DNA of 64,000 nt, from positions 62,001 through 126,000 of the forward strand of contig NZ_JAKIKQ010000010.1 in assembly GCF_023284045.1 (NCBI RefSeq). The letters run 5' to 3'. How positions within the stretch are numbered: the first letter of the stretch is position 1; every line of letters begins with the position of its first letter. Made by a program: the position numbers and the translations under genes. The notes under the pieces were generated by a model. The model did no database searches, was not told the DNA's origin, and saw nothing but the letters and a program-made list of their open reading frames with translations. The DNA comes from Shewanella kaireitica (GTDB lineage Bacteria; Pseudomonadota; Gammaproteobacteria; Enterobacterales; Shewanellaceae). Positions 29,978 through 40,040 of the stretch are shown here, one piece after another.

Positions 29978-30853
29978 CTAACGTCTATTTTTCTCTAGCT
30001 TTGCAAGTAAGCTAGAGGTGTCCCAGCGATTGCCTCCCATCGCCTGCACTTCGGAGTAGAATTGATCGACCAACGCAGTAAGCGGAAGATGTGAACCGTT
30101 ACGACGCGCTTCTTCCAGCGCAATGCCTAAGTCCTTGCGCATCCAGTCGATAGCAAAACCGAAATTGTATTCGCCCTGCCACATGGTTTGGTAGCGATTT
30201 TCCATCTGCCATGATTGGGCGGCACCTTTACTTATCACTTCGACCACTTTCTCGCCATCAAGTCCTGCACTGCGCGCAAAATGCAGCCCTTCAGAAAGCC
30301 CCTGCACCACTCCTGCGATACAGATTTGATTAACCATTTTGGTTAGCTGTCCAGCCCCTACATCTCCAAGAAGCTCAGCGCAGCGAGCATAGGAATCGAT
30401 TACAGGCTTTACCTTTTCGAATATTTCAATATTGCCACCTGCCATCACGGTTAGTACACCGTTTTCAGCGCCGGCTTGACCACCCGAAACTGGCGCATCA
30501 ATAAAACCAATTTTCATGTCGCTAGCGGCTGCACCTATCTCCCTGGCAACATCGGCAGAAGCTGTAGTGTGATCAACTAAAATAGCACCAGCACTCATAC
30601 CCGCCAATGCGCCATCTTCAGTCAATGTGACTTGCCTCAAATCGTCATCATTGCCAACACAAACAAATACAATATCTTGCCCCTGCGCTGCCGCTTTTGG
30701 GGTTGAATGATATTGTCCAGAAAACTCTTCGCTCCAAGCCTTAGCTTTAGCTTCGGTTCGATTATATACCGTTACTTGGTGGCCATTCTTAACGAGATGT
30801 CCAGCCATGGGATAACCCATGACACCTAAACCGATAAATGCAACTTTAGCCAT
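29978..30853 (-). CDS. NAD(P)-dependent beta-hydroxyacid dehydrogenase (HIBADH family)
   Basis: 291 aa. The Rossmann motif GLGVMGYPMAGHLVKNGH lies at the N-terminus; VYNRTEAKAKAW, with an Asn-Arg-Thr after beta2, suggests NADPH preference. DAPVSGGQAGAENGVLTVMAGG is the family substrate-binding signature, and the catalytic Lys is in GQLTKMVNQICIAG (KxxxN). The C-terminal helical domain ends with SSLLAKLEKNRR. Relatives act on 3-hydroxyisobutyrate, tartronate or succinic/glyoxylic semialdehyde; the substrate here cannot be fixed. It stands alone between terminators. Confidence 0.88.
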   Translation of the reverse strand: MAKVAFIGLGVMGYPMAGHLVKNGHQVTVYNRTEAKAKAWSEEFSGQYHSTPKAAAQGQDIVFVCVGNDDDLRQVTLTEDGALAGMSAGAILVDHTTASADVAREIGAAASDMKIGFIDAPVSGGQAGAENGVLTVMAGGNIEIFEKVKPVIDSYARCAELLGDVGAGQLTKMVNQICIAGVVQGLSEGLHFARSAGLDGEKVVEVISKGAAQSWQMENRYQTMWQGEYNFGFAIDWMRKDLGIALEEARRNGSHLPLTALVDQFYSEVQAMGGNRWDTSSLLAKLEKNRR

Positions 30854-30962
30854 TGGTGTTCCTATTTGTAGGGAGTTAGATTTAGATTTATATTTCTAGT
30901 TATATATTGTTTTAAAGTATTCTACTGTGGTTGGCTTAAACAAAAAAGTCTCTAAACAATAA

Positions 30963-30992
30963 TAAAAAAAGCCAGCGATACGCTAGCTTTTA
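30963..30992 (-). terminator. Terminator of the thioesterase gene
   Basis: AAAAGC(t)AGCG-TAT-CGCT(g)GCTTTTTTT on the minus strand, 25 bp after the stop. Confidence 0.85.
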
Positions 30993-31016
30993 TTATTTAG
31001 TCAGACTGAGCAAAGT

Positions 31017-31496
31017 CTATAAAGTGACGTGAGCTTCCATTTCTGCACCTATCTTCTTGCGCATTTCCATTAATCGTACTGCGGATTCACGTAGCTCTAT
31101 GTCAGCTGCAGTAGTGGGAACCCACTCAGGCACTTGCGTAGGTTGTCCTTCATCGTCAACGGCAACCATAATCAAAACACAGTGTGTTGTAAGGTGTCGC
31201 TCAGCACCTTTAGGGTCGCCGGCTTTAACATCAATTCCAAGATGCATTGACGATCTACCAGTATAAATCACCTTAGCAGTGACCTCGACTATGTTTCCGA
31301 CATAGATAGGTTTTACGAATCGAATACCGCCCGCATAAGCAGTGATACAGTACTTACCACTCCAGCCAGCCGCACAGGCGTAACCCGCGAGATCGATCCA
31401 CTTCATGACCGCCCCGCCGTGGACTTTACCGCCAAAATTTACATCTGCAGGTTCAGCCAAAAATCGTAATGTGAGCAGTCTATCAGTTCCAGCCAT
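31017..31496 (-). CDS. Acyl-CoA thioesterase, hotdog fold (YciA-like)
   Basis: 159 aa single hotdog domain. The catalytic helix region reads PADVNFGGKVHGGAVMKWIDLAGYACAAG, with the N-x-G-G-H-G-type motif and the acidic residue of WID. YAGGIRFVKPIYVGNIVEVTAKVIYTGRSSM is the central sheet. It hydrolyses acyl-CoAs in the cytoplasm, with unknown chain length. It is monocistronic and close to, but separate from, the fatty-acid synthesis genes. Confidence 0.88.
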   Translation of the reverse strand: MAGTDRLLTLRFLAEPADVNFGGKVHGGAVMKWIDLAGYACAAGWSGKYCITAYAGGIRFVKPIYVGNIVEVTAKVIYTGRSSMHLGIDVKAGDPKGAERHLTTHCVLIMVAVDDEGQPTQVPEWVPTTAADIELRESAVRLMEMRKKIGAEMEAHVTL

Positions 31497-31675
31497 ATCG
31501 ACCTCATAGGGAAGTAATTTAAGCAGTCAGTTTACACCCTTTTTCCTAGCAACACATTAATGGGACTCTATAATATTATCGCCACTCTTATATGCTGAGT
31601 AGTTCGTTGAACCTGCAACGCTCCGACTCGCTATGAAAACCCAGAACCAAAACTAGTATAGAAATGGTGCTAAAA

Positions 31676-32044
31676 CTAACCAAGCTGAGCGACCAAATAA
31701 CAGCCTATTGCCATAATTGGTACCGATAATCGGTAAAGCCATAATTGCGCCTTACTGCCTATGAATTTGGCACCTTTAATCAGCCCATAAGCTAAAATGC
31801 CTGCTAGAAATAACCCCAGCACAAGCACGCCAGATGCCACACTATATTCATCGCTAATAGAAATAGCGGTAATTAGCAATCCAAACCAAATAAAAGCAAA
31901 GCCAGCAGCTGCTGCATTGAAAGTTTTTACGCCAATAACAAGCTTGGGGTGCCAATGAGCGCTCTCGCCCCTGACGAGTTCATTAAGGTTTGCAGTCATC
32001 ATTCCCAATATCGACATGACTGGGAGTACAAGTGGGTTTATCAA
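31676..32044 (-). CDS. Small integral membrane protein of unknown function
   Basis: 122 aa with four likely membrane segments: residues 1-18, about 40-62 (FNAAAAGFAFIWFGLLITAI), 68-90 (VASGVLVLGLFLAGILAYGLI) and 103-121 (LYRLSVPIMAIGCYLVAQL). I recognise no family. It lies downstream of fabF but separated by the fabF terminator, so it is probably transcribed on its own. Confidence 0.6.
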   Translation of the reverse strand: MINPLVLPVMSILGMMTANLNELVRGESAHWHPKLVIGVKTFNAAAAGFAFIWFGLLITAISISDEYSVASGVLVLGLFLAGILAYGLIKGAKFIGSKAQLWLYRLSVPIMAIGCYLVAQLG

Positions 32045-32203
32045 TTTGAGTCCTTAAATACTGTATGGCTATCTATGTGCGCAGTATCTACCTAGACAAC
32101 TGGTTATACCAGTAACAAATTGAAAGGTTAAGTAAGGTTAATCTGCAATATACTCCCTGTTAATCTCACCGCTTTAATTGCAGTTTACGGGAGAGATTTA
32201 GGC

Positions 32204-32230
32204 ATAAAAAAAGCGCCTAAAAGGCGCTTT
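32204..32230 (-). terminator. Terminator of fabF
   Basis: AAAGCGCCT-TT-AGGCGCTTTTTTT on the minus strand, 19 bp after the fabF stop. Confidence 0.93.
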
Positions 32231-32248
32231 CTAACGAAAGAGTTTTGA

Positions 32249-33487
32249 CTAAACTTTTTTGAATAGCAGTGAGCCGTTAGTGCCACCAAAACCAAAAGAG
32301 TTACACAGGCCATAGTCAAACTTAAGATCTCGCGCCGTATGCGGTACAAAATCTAAATCGCAACCTTCATCTGGATTGTCTAAGTTCAAAGTAGGCGGAA
32401 TGACTTGGTCTTTAAGGGCTAATAGCGTCACAATGGCCTCTAGCGAGCCTGCAGCCCCTAGAAGGTGCCCTGTCATTGATTTAGTCGAGCTAACCACTAA
32501 ATCATAAGCATGGTCGCCAAAGGTTGATTTAACCGCTGCAGCTTCTGCCTTGTCACCCGCGGGAGTCGACGTGCCGTGGGCATTAATGTAGCCGACGGCT
32601 TCACGAGCAATTTTTGCATCATTAATGGCATTGACCATAGCAGCTGCAGCGCCCGCTCCGTCACTTGGTGGCGACGTCATATGAAATGCATCACCGCTCA
32701 TACCAAAACCAACGAGCTCACCATAAATGGTCGCTCCACGTGCTTTAGCATGCTCATACTCTTCCATGACCATCACACCAGCACCGTCGCCAATCACAAA
32801 ACCATCGCGGTCTTTATCCCACGGACGGCTCGCTGCTTGTGGATCATCGTTGCGAGTTGATAGTGCCTTTGCAGAACCAAAACCCGCAACGGCTAATGGG
32901 CAAGTCACATCTTCTGCACCGCCTGCAACCATGACGTCTGCATCACCATAAGCGATAGTACGCGCTGCAAATCCAATATTGTGTACACCTGTCGTACAAG
33001 CTGTAGTCACCGCAAAGTTAGGTCCAGTCATGCCGTATTTAATCGACAGGTGACCTGAAATCATATTGATAATGGTACTCGGCACAAAAAATGGTGACAC
33101 TTTACGTGGGCCGCCTTTCAATAATGCTGCGTGGTTCTGTTCTATCAACGGCATTCCGCCCATACCCGCACCAATGGCGGTTCCGACGCGAGTAGGGTCC
33201 AGTTTATCCATCTCTAGACCAGAGTCATCCATTGCTTGGATCCCCGCAGCCATGCCATATTGAATAAAAAGATCCATCTTACGAGCGTCTTTACGTGACA
33301 TGTATTGCTCGACATCGAAGTCTTTAACAGAACCGCTAAAACGAGTTGTGAACTCGCTAGCATCAAATTTGGTAATGGGTGCGATCCCACTTTTACCTGA
33401 AACAAGAGACTTCCAGGTAGAATCTACTGTATTGCCCACAGGGCTAACTAAGCCTAAGCCAGTTACGACGACACGACGTTTAGACAC
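32249..33487 (-). CDS. fabF: 3-oxoacyl-[acyl-carrier-protein] synthase II
   Basis: KAS II, 412 aa, elongating acyl-ACP with malonyl-ACP. Catalytic Cys is in [11 protein letters not shown], the two His are in [11 protein letters not shown] and [11 protein letters not shown], and the gatekeeper Phe is in [10 protein letters not shown]. It begins with [17 protein letters not shown]. It closes the fatty-acid cluster here; the pabC-mltG genes that follow fabF in E. coli are absent at this place. acpP has its own terminator 13 bp after its stop, so fabF may depend on readthrough or on a promoter in the 200-bp gap. Confidence 0.97.
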   Translation of the reverse strand: MSKRRVVVTGLGLVSPVGNTVDSTWKSLVSGKSGIAPITKFDASEFTTRFSGSVKDFDVEQYMSRKDARKMDLFIQYGMAAGIQAMDDSGLEMDKLDPTRVGTAIGAGMGGMPLIEQNHAALLKGGPRKVSPFFVPSTIINMISGHLSIKYGMTGPNFAVTTACTTGVHNIGFAARTIAYGDADVMVAGGAEDVTCPLAVAGFGSAKALSTRNDDPQAASRPWDKDRDGFVIGDGAGVMVMEEYEHAKARGATIYGELVGFGMSGDAFHMTSPPSDGAGAAAAMVNAINDAKIAREAVGYINAHGTSTPAGDKAEAAAVKSTFGDHAYDLVVSSTKSMTGHLLGAAGSLEAIVTLLALKDQVIPPTLNLDNPDEGCDLDFVPHTARDLKFDYGLCNSFGFGGTNGSLLFKKV

Positions 33488-33640
33488 GCTATCACCTTTA
33501 TCTTATTAAAAATGAATTGTTATGATAGTACTTATCGAATTGAACTACCAACAGCTTCATGAGCCTAGTCTGATTGGTATATTGTAGCGGAAGCGAGGAG
33601 AATATTGCTTTAAGACTTACATCAACCAGCGGCTTTCAGA

Positions 33641-33674
33641 AACAAAAACAGGCGGCATAAATGCCGCCTGTTTT
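33641..33674 (-). terminator. Strong hairpin after acpP
   Basis: AAAACAGGCGGCAT-TT-ATGCCGCCTGTTTT, a perfect 14-bp stem ending in T-rich TTTTTGTTT on the minus strand. It lies between acpP and fabF and probably explains high acpP relative to fabF transcript. Confidence 0.9.
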
Positions 33675-33687
33675 CAGAAATTCTAGA

Positions 33688-33921
33688 TTACTGATTCTTA
33701 GAAACGTAATCGATCGCTGCTTGAACAGTAGTGATCTTTTCTGCTTCTTCATCAGGGATCTCGGTATCAAACTCTTCTTCTAGAGCCATAACCAATTCAA
33801 CAGTGTCTAGAGAATCTGCACCTAAATCGTCAACGAAAGATGCTGCTGATTTAACGTCTTCTTCTTTAACACCTAGTTGCTCGATGATGATTTTCTTTAC
33901 ACGTTCTTCGATGTTGCTCAT
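33688..33921 (-). CDS. acpP: Acyl carrier protein
   Basis: 77 aa. The 4'-phosphopantetheine attachment Ser is in [21 protein letters not shown], and the protein is strongly acidic. It carries growing acyl chains for FAS II. An AGGAAAG ribosome site precedes the ATG. A 160-bp gap from fabG contains a FadR-like palindrome, implying its own promoter. Confidence 0.98.
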   Translation of the reverse strand: MSNIEERVKKIIIEQLGVKEEDVKSAASFVDDLGADSLDTVELVMALEEEFDTEIPDEEAEKITTVQAAIDYVSKNQ

Positions 33922-34003
33922 TGTTTTCTTTCCTATTCAAATTACGCACTTGCGCAAGATTTCGAGTAGTTTATTGAATTTGACAGACATTGCAAGCTTA
34001 ACC

Positions 34004-34022
34004 TTTGTGGTCTAACCACAAA
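34004..34022 (-). promoter_or_regulatory. FadR-like palindrome upstream of acpP
   Basis: TTTGTGGTCTAACCACAAA is a perfect 8-bp inverted repeat with a 3-bp centre, 83-101 bp before acpP. Its core TGGTCTAACCA matches the E. coli FadR operator core TGGTCNGACCA except at one inner position. The outer C/G pair typical of FadR is inverted to G/C. A GNTR or TetR-type lipid regulator other than FadR could also bind. A second small hairpin, CCTCC-TTAG-GGAGG, lies at 34048-34061 just after fabG. Confidence 0.5.
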
Positions 34023-34080
34023 ATTGGCTCACTATTGATGCAGATCACCTCCCTAAGGAGGCAATAGCCTGTCGTTCCCT

Positions 34081-34827
34081 TTAAACCATGTACATGCCGC
34101 CATTCACATGAAGAGTCTCTCCAGTGATGTAAGCGGCAGAGTCTGACGCTAAAAAGAGGACTGCGTTAGCAATTTCCTGCGCCTGACCAAGCCTTTCCAT
34201 TGGCACCTGCGACATGATAGCTTGTTGCTGGTCTTCTGTCAGCTCATCTGTCATATCTGTCTGGATAAATCCAGGAGCAATAGCATTCACTGTTATTTGA
34301 CGAGATGCAACCTCTCTTGCAAGAGATTTTGTAAATCCTATCAAACCAGCTTTAGCAGCCGCATAGTTAGTTTGGCCTGCATTGCCCATGGTGCCTACCA
34401 CAGAGCCTATATTGATGATGCGTCCGTGACGTTTTTTCATCATAGGTCTCATGACCGCTTTTGAAGTACGGAACAATGATGTCAGGTTCGTGTCAACAAT
34501 ATCTTGCCATTCATCATCTTTCATTCGCATCAACAAATTGTCACGAGTTATACCGGCGTTATTAACTAAAATGTCAACATCACCTGCTTTTTCTTTAATC
34601 GTTGCGAACAAGGCTTTAACAGAGTCACCATCGGTCACGTTTAAAACAAGACCATGGCCATTATCACCCAAGTAAGCTTGGATCGCTTCTGCGCCGCGCT
34701 CACTGGTTGCAGTACCAATAACTACAGCACCAGCAGACACTAATGTTTCTGCAACTGCTCGGCCAATACCACGGCTAGCGCCTGTTACAAGGGCTACTTT
34801 ACCTGTCAAATCAAAACTTATGCTCAT
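34081..34827 (-). CDS. fabG: 3-oxoacyl-[acyl-carrier-protein] reductase
   Basis: NADPH-dependent short-chain dehydrogenase, 248 aa. The cofactor loop is TGASRGIG, NNAG follows, and the catalytic Ser-Tyr-Lys appear as INIGSVVG, then NYAAAKAG. The C-terminal lid (GFIQTDMTDELT) and end (ITGETLHVNGGMYM) are those of FabG. It is 9 bp after fabD, as part of the same operon. Confidence 0.97.
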   Translation of the reverse strand: MSISFDLTGKVALVTGASRGIGRAVAETLVSAGAVVIGTATSERGAEAIQAYLGDNGHGLVLNVTDGDSVKALFATIKEKAGDVDILVNNAGITRDNLLMRMKDDEWQDIVDTNLTSLFRTSKAVMRPMMKKRHGRIINIGSVVGTMGNAGQTNYAAAKAGLIGFTKSLAREVASRQITVNAIAPGFIQTDMTDELTEDQQQAIMSQVPMERLGQAQEIANAVLFLASDSAAYITGETLHVNGGMYMV

Positions 34828-34836
34828 CAGATTTCC

Positions 34837-35763
34837 TTATTCGGTCAATGCAGCGAAAGACGCAGCATCGTTAATTGCTTTTGCTGTTAGTGAACGATTA
34901 ATACGCTTACTGAGCCCTGTTAATACCTTTCCAGGTCCAATTTCAAACAAATCAGTAATACCTTGCGATGCCATCAGTTCAACAGTTTCAGACCATCTTA
35001 CTGGGCAGTAAAGTTGACGAACTAACGCTTCTTTAATCTCTTGCGCAGCAATTGGGCTGGCAACATCAACATTATTGATCACTGTTACTGAAGGAGCGCT
35101 GAACTCAATATCATTAAGTGCGATCGCAAGTTTGTCTGCAGCAGGTTTCATTAACTGGCAGTGAGACGGTACGCTGACTGGCAAAGCAACCGCCATTTTT
35201 GCACCGTTTTCTTTACATAATGCCGCAGCGCGTTCTACTGCTGCTTTTTCACCAGCGATGACAACTTGGCCAGGGCTGTTGTAATTGACAGGGCTGACCA
35301 CGTCGCCTTGTGAAGCTTCTTCACACGCTTTAGCAATAGCATCATTGTCTAAACCGATGATTGCAAACATGGCACCTGTACCCGCTGGTACCGCCTGCTG
35401 CATGAGCTGACCACGAAGCTCTACCAATTTAATTGCCGCTTCAAAGTCAATCACACCCGCACACACTAACGCAGAGTACTCGCCTAAGCTATGTCCTGCC
35501 ATTACTCTCGGTAATGTCTTACCAGAAGCGATATAAGCACGATAAATAGCGACACTTGCCGCGAGTAGAGCGGGTTGTGTCTTATCGGTTTCGTTAAGCG
35601 TCTCAACGGGGCCTTGTTGTACTAATTCCCATAAATCATAACCGAGAACCTGACTAGCTTGAGCAAATGTCTCAGCAACAACAGGTTGGGACTCAGCCAA
35701 TTCAGCTAACATGCCTATAGCTTGGGAGCCTTGCCCTGGGAATACAAAAGCGGTGTTTTCCAT
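34837..35763 (-). CDS. fabD: Malonyl-CoA:ACP transacylase
   Basis: 308 aa. FVFPGQGSQ is at the N-terminus, the catalytic Ser in AGHSLGEYSAL, the His in SVPSHCQLM and the Gln/Asn pocket in NYNSPGQVVIAG. ATG 35763 has GGAAGG with 9-nt spacing and gives MENTAFVFPG; an in-frame TTG two codons upstream has too short a spacing. It supplies malonyl-ACP to FabH and FabF. Confidence 0.97.
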   Translation of the reverse strand: MENTAFVFPGQGSQAIGMLAELAESQPVVAETFAQASQVLGYDLWELVQQGPVETLNETDKTQPALLAASVAIYRAYIASGKTLPRVMAGHSLGEYSALVCAGVIDFEAAIKLVELRGQLMQQAVPAGTGAMFAIIGLDNDAIAKACEEASQGDVVSPVNYNSPGQVVIAGEKAAVERAAALCKENGAKMAVALPVSVPSHCQLMKPAADKLAIALNDIEFSAPSVTVINNVDVASPIAAQEIKEALVRQLYCPVRWSETVELMASQGITDLFEIGPGKVLTGLSKRINRSLTAKAINDAASFAALTE

Positions 35764-35806
35764 ATTCAAATACCTTCCAATTTACGTCTTGCCGTTAATA
35801 CGGCTG

Positions 35807-36766
35807 TTAAAACTTTACCAAAGCGCTTCCCCAGGCAAATCCTGCACCAAAGGCTTCGAGTAATATCATTTGACCACGCTGGATCCGACCATCTCTAACA
35901 GCTTCATCAAGTGCAATCGGCACAGAGGCTGCGGACGTATTACCATGCTTAGCTAAAGTCAGTACAACTTTATCAAGACTCATGTCTAATTTCTTTGCGG
36001 TAGCTTTAATAATTCTAAAGTTAGCTTGATGTGGCACTAACCAATCAATATCAGACTTTTCTATGTTATTTTGACGTAATGTTTCAGTCACGACGTGAGA
36101 TAATTGCGTAACCGCAACTTTAAACACATCATTACCTTTCATTGTCATATAGCCCACAGCTTCAGAGGTTTCCCCTTTACGCGGCGGTATAGAACACTTA
36201 AGCAAATCGCCTTGGCGGCCATCAGCATAAATATGCGTAGAAATAATACCCGGCTCAGTCGCTGCCCCAACAACTGCAGCGCCAGCTCCATCACCAAACA
36301 ATATAATTGTCGATCGGTCTTCTGGCTCACATAAACGTGATAACACATCAGCGCCAATCACTAGTACATTACGCGCGGCACCTGATTTTACATATTGATC
36401 AGCAACAGATAGTGCATAAACAAAACCAGAGCAAGCCGCTGCAATATCAAACGCTGGGATGGTATGAATACCTAACATAGCTTGAATTTCACAAGCGGCT
36501 GCAGGGAAAGCATTACTTGCACTGGTTGTGCCGCAAACAATCATATCGATTTCAGTTGCATCAATACCGGCCATTTCAATAGCTTTGACTGCTGCTTGAT
36601 AACCCATTGTTGCCACAGTTTCATCTGATGCGGCAATGCGGCGCTCAGAAATACCTGTACGCTCGACTATCCACTGATCGGTGGTTTCCACCATTTTTTC
36701 AAGATCTTGATTACTGCGCACTTGTACCGGTAGATAACTACCAGTACCGAGAATTTTTGTATGCAT
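35807..36766 (-). CDS. fabH: 3-oxoacyl-[acyl-carrier-protein] synthase III
   Basis: KAS III, 319 aa, condensing acetyl-CoA with malonyl-ACP to start synthesis. The catalytic Cys is in [13 protein letters not shown], the His in VPHQANFRI and the Asn in KHGNTSAAS. The N-terminus [10 protein letters not shown] and the end [14 protein letters not shown] are typical. It lies 10 bp after plsX. Confidence 0.97.
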   Translation of the reverse strand: MHTKILGTGSYLPVQVRSNQDLEKMVETTDQWIVERTGISERRIAASDETVATMGYQAAVKAIEMAGIDATEIDMIVCGTTSASNAFPAAACEIQAMLGIHTIPAFDIAAACSGFVYALSVADQYVKSGAARNVLVIGADVLSRLCEPEDRSTIILFGDGAGAAVVGAATEPGIISTHIYADGRQGDLLKCSIPPRKGETSEAVGYMTMKGNDVFKVAVTQLSHVVTETLRQNNIEKSDIDWLVPHQANFRIIKATAKKLDMSLDKVVLTLAKHGNTSAASVPIALDEAVRDGRIQRGQMILLEAFGAGFAWGSALVKF

Positions 36767-36776
36767 AAGGAATTTA

Positions 36777-37805
36777 TCAGCTATTAATGTCTAAAAGAAT
36801 CGACTCAAGACGGTCTTCGATCATCTGTGGGAGTCGACGTTGTGCTTCTGTCACTGCCAAGCTTATCGCTTGTAAAAAAGCAGCTTCGTCTGCACACCCA
36901 TGACTTTTTACTACAATTCCGCGCAATCCTATCAGACTTGCTCCATTATAGTGGTCGGGGTTCATCTGATTTAGCAAAGAATGGATACGTGGCGCTATTA
37001 TTTTGGCAAGGATCCGAACAAAGAAGCCTTCCGTCAGACCTTTTTTCAATTGGTGGGTAAGCAGTCTTGCAATACCTTCTGACGTTTTAAGGGTAATATT
37101 ACCAACAAAGCCATCACAGACAATAACGTCAACATTACCAGAATAGATCTCATCGCCTTCAATAAAACCAGTGTAGTTTACTTGGGGAATTTGTTGCAAT
37201 AATTGTCCCGCTTGTTGAACTTGGTCATTACCTTTTATCTCTTCAATGCCCACGTTTAGCAAAGCGACTTTTGGAGATACCGTTTTATCAACCGTTTCGC
37301 TCAGTACCGAGCCCATCACCGCAAACTGAAATAACGTTTCAGAATCACAAGAGACGTTTGCCCCCAAATCGAGCAGATAAACAGGCGTATTGTTAACAGC
37401 AGGTAAGCAGCTAACGAGCGCGGGGCGGTCTATACCAGGTAATGTCTTAAGCAATACTTTAGACATTGCCATTAACGCACCTGTATTGCCTGCACTTAAG
37501 CAAGCTTGTGCTTTACCGTCTCGAACTAACTCTATTGCAATACGCATTGAGCTTTGCTTTCGATTTCTTAAGGCATGCACAGGCCGATCAGACATAGTCA
37601 CCACTTCGGTTGTATGTTTAATCTCAATTCGGCGTTTGATTTCTGGTTCAGCAGGATCTAGATATTCGTCGATCTGGACTTGATCGCCCACAAGAATAAC
37701 TTTTAAGAGGGGATTTAAGCGAAGTGCCTGCAAAGTTGCAGGCACTGTGATGCGGGGACCAAAATCGCCCCCCATCGCATCTAACGCAAGCGTCAGATTT
37801 GTCAT
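36777..37805 (-). CDS. plsX: Phosphate acyltransferase PlsX
   Basis: 342 aa; makes acyl-phosphate from acyl-ACP for phospholipid synthesis. It begins [14 protein letters not shown], with [54 protein letters not shown] and [16 protein letters not shown]. It sits 15 bp after rpmF, the usual order. Confidence 0.96.
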   Translation of the reverse strand: MTNLTLALDAMGGDFGPRITVPATLQALRLNPLLKVILVGDQVQIDEYLDPAEPEIKRRIEIKHTTEVVTMSDRPVHALRNRKQSSMRIAIELVRDGKAQACLSAGNTGALMAMSKVLLKTLPGIDRPALVSCLPAVNNTPVYLLDLGANVSCDSETLFQFAVMGSVLSETVDKTVSPKVALLNVGIEEIKGNDQVQQAGQLLQQIPQVNYTGFIEGDEIYSGNVDVIVCDGFVGNITLKTSEGIARLLTHQLKKGLTEGFFVRILAKIIAPRIHSLLNQMNPDHYNGASLIGLRGIVVKSHGCADEAAFLQAISLAVTEAQRRLPQMIEDRLESILLDINS

Positions 37806-37820
37806 CAGGGTCTCAACAAA

Positions 37821-37991
37821 TTACTTGTTGATAACCTTTTGACCACGGTAGAAACCGTCCGCAGTCACGTTGTGACGACGGTGAAGTTCACCACTCGTTG
37901 CATCCACTGATAATTGAGCTGTGCTCAAAGAATCGTGTGAACGACGCATGCCGCGCTTTGAACGAGATTTTTTGTTCTGTTGTACTGCCAT
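37821..37991 (-). CDS. rpmF: 50S ribosomal protein L32
   Basis: A 56-codon gene, start ATG at 37991 and stop at 37821: [20 protein letters not shown], then [18 protein letters not shown] and KVINK. It is the cysteine-free form of L32, as in E. coli. AGGAGAC precedes the start. It lies between yceD (17 bp) and plsX (15 bp), linking ribosome and lipid synthesis as in other proteobacteria. Confidence 0.97.
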   Translation of the reverse strand: MAVQQNKKSRSKRGMRRSHDSLSTAQLSVDATSGELHRRHNVTADGFYRGQKVINK

Positions 37992-38008
37992 GGGACCTGT
38001 CTCCTAGA

Positions 38009-38533
38009 TTACTTGCTCTTCAGTTTTTCTAACACTGCAAACGGATTTGGACGCTCCTCTTGAGCGGGTTCAATCACGCCAACTACTACGTCTTGTTTAC
38101 CTTGATGACAATCTTCATTCTCATGCATGGCAATCAAAGGCATAGCAACTATCAATTCATCTTCGATCAATTGATGTAGACGGACTTCGCCAATTTCATT
38201 GCACTCAATTGGCTCATACGCATCCGGGAGCTCATCGATTTCAGCTTCAGTCTTACAAAGACCAAAACTAAACTCGACCGTAACCTCAGTGGTAAATAGT
38301 GTCATACAACGTTGACAATTCAGAGTGAGCTCCGTCACAGCCTTCCCGCTAAGGTAGACTATCCCCTGTATATCTACGCCACATTCAAGCGACACTGCCA
38401 CATCAGAACAGTCGCCGGCACTTAATTCATTTAATCGCTTTAACTGCTTACCGGGCACCAAGCCTTCATAAGAAAGTTGGCTGGCGGAAGCGCGAACGGG
38501 ATCAATTGAAACCGGTATCTTTACTGTTTGCAT
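38009..38533 (-). CDS. yceD: 23S rRNA accumulation protein YceD (DUF177)
   Basis: 174 aa. The family core reads ELTLNCQRCMTLFTTEVTVEFSF, with a CxxC pair, followed by an acidic loop (ELPDAYEPIE) and VRLHQLIEDELIVAMPLIAMHENEDC. YceD is needed for normal 23S rRNA accumulation in E. coli and plants. It is the first gene of the yceD-rpmF-plsX-fab transcription unit. Confidence 0.93.
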   Translation of the reverse strand: MQTVKIPVSIDPVRASASQLSYEGLVPGKQLKRLNELSAGDCSDVAVSLECGVDIQGIVYLSGKAVTELTLNCQRCMTLFTTEVTVEFSFGLCKTEAEIDELPDAYEPIECNEIGEVRLHQLIEDELIVAMPLIAMHENEDCHQGKQDVVVGVIEPAQEERPNPFAVLEKLKSK

Positions 38534-38891
38534 AAGGCGCGCATTTTAGGTGAATTTTAGCAGAAGTCAACACCCTTATACTTCCAAGGTGATGAACCGC
38601 TGTTAGATTCAGCTAACGTGAGTTGTTAGGTAACCACATTGTACAAGAAACCCGAGGCCCATGACATTAAATTTCAGCGGGAAGTGAGTTTAAGTGTTCG
38701 TAAATTCGTCGGCGGCGCAATTTTTGTGATAACAATGGCGGTATTAAGCCGAGTTAAGCTATTTACTCAACTGCGTAGACTTCGTTAAAGCTATCAGCCA
38801 TACGATTTAATCAACCAATCAGCAGTGGTTGCCTAACGCAAACTAACGCGACCAAATCAGGATAGATACAACGGGCATTTAAATACCGTCG
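38534..38891. other. Gene-free 358-bp region
   Basis: No gene seen in either strand. It should contain the promoter of the yceD-rpmF-plsX-fab unit close to 38534-38620. Nothing else is recognised. Confidence 0.4.
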
Positions 38892-39092
38892 TTAAACTAC
38901 GCTCCGCTCATCTTTACCTGCATTAGATACCCAATTAACAATTGTATGATCAAGCTTGGCAATCCCCTCTCTAGCCACAGCTCCCAACACCATTGCGAAT
39001 AAGATGGTCGGATAGAACGGTCTGCTAACCTCTCCACTTAAGTGAACCACAACGCTGAGCATGATTAAAATAGCAACCCATAACTTAAACAT
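38892..39092 (-). CDS. Small membrane protein, 66 aa, unknown function
   Basis: The longer frame to 39200 has no ribosome site, while ATG 39092 is preceded by TGGAGATCAAT (GGAG, 6-nt spacing). The 66-aa product begins MFKLWVAILIMLSVVVHLSG, has a second hydrophobic segment (PFYPTILFAMVLGAVAREG) and a polar tail (NAGKDERSVV). No family is recognised. Small size and isolation make it tentative. Confidence 0.5.
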   Translation of the reverse strand: MFKLWVAILIMLSVVVHLSGEVSRPFYPTILFAMVLGAVAREGIAKLDHTIVNWVSNAGKDERSVV

Positions 39093-39340
39093 ATTGATCT
39101 CCACAGTAACTGTTGAATACCGCCACACAATAGCGTGTGCAAACTGTACAACAGCTGACGATGACACCAATACATCATTAATCAGCACAAATCGATACAA
39201 CTAAACCAACACTAACCATTAAAGTGACCGTGTACTTCTGGTGTAAGTTTCTATTTGTCGTAATAACGCTTGCATATACTTGCTGTTTTTAGCGAAAATC
39301 CCAATTAACTTTTACAACGTATTTATATAAAGGCAAATTC

Positions 39341-39922
39341 ATGTCAAAGCCGCTTATATTGGCTTCAACTTCACCATTTAGAAAACAACTGCTAGAAAAG
39401 CTCAATTTGACTTTTAGTTGCTGCTCGCCCGAAGTTGATGAAACGCCTTTAGAAAATGAAGCTCCTGCCGACTTAGTCCTTAGGCTGGCAAAACTTAAAG
39501 CCGCCGCGGGTGCCGATAAATACCAAAAAGGTGTTGTGATTGGTTCAGACCAAGTTGCCGTAATTAACAATAAGATTATTGGTAAGCCACTCAATCGAGA
39601 AACTGCAATAGAACAACTTAGCCAAGCCAGTGGCCAGGCAATAACCTTTTATACAGGTCTCGCCGTGCATAATGTTGAAAACGGTGAAGTCGAGGCTATA
39701 GTCGAGCCGTTTATCGTCCACTTTAGAACGCTTAGCCAACAGGCTATTAGCCATTATATCGATATAGAACAGCCTTTTTATTGCGCTGGTAGTTTTAAGA
39801 GTGAAGGTTTAGGAATTGCGCTTTTTGAAAAACTAGAAGGAAAGGATCCGAATACACTAGTCGGTCTGCCGCTAATTTCACTTATCGACCTGCTGCAGCG
39901 ACAAGGAATCGCAGTGCTGTAA
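39341..39922 (+). CDS. yceF: Maf-like nucleoside triphosphate pyrophosphatase (YceF type)
   Basis: 193 aa. The Maf signature [16 protein letters not shown] starts the protein; [24 protein letters not shown] and [33 protein letters not shown] are conserved family blocks. The YceF subfamily hydrolyses 7-methyl-GTP; assignment to this subfamily rests on the STSPFR and SDQVA-type residues and is moderately sure. Located beside the yceD-rpmF cluster and rluC, as in E. coli. Confidence 0.93.
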   Translation: MSKPLILASTSPFRKQLLEKLNLTFSCCSPEVDETPLENEAPADLVLRLAKLKAAAGADKYQKGVVIGSDQVAVINNKIIGKPLNRETAIEQLSQASGQAITFYTGLAVHNVENGEVEAIVEPFIVHFRTLSQQAISHYIDIEQPFYCAGSFKSEGLGIALFEKLEGKDPNTLVGLPLISLIDLLQRQGIAVL

Positions 39923-39970
39923 TACTTCATACTCACTTTTCAAACCTAGTATGTAGTAGCCGCTAATAAG

Positions 39971-40001
39971 TCGAAGCATCTGTTTTTTAGCCAGTGCTTC
40001 G
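39971..40001. terminator. Hairpin between convergent maf and HAD genes
   Basis: TCGAAGCA and TGCTTCGA form an 8-bp stem around a 15-nt T-rich loop. There is no terminal U-run, so a terminator role is tentative. Confidence 0.35.
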
Positions 40002-40040
40002 ATATACAGCTTTAATTTCGCACTGAGATAATAAGGCCCA

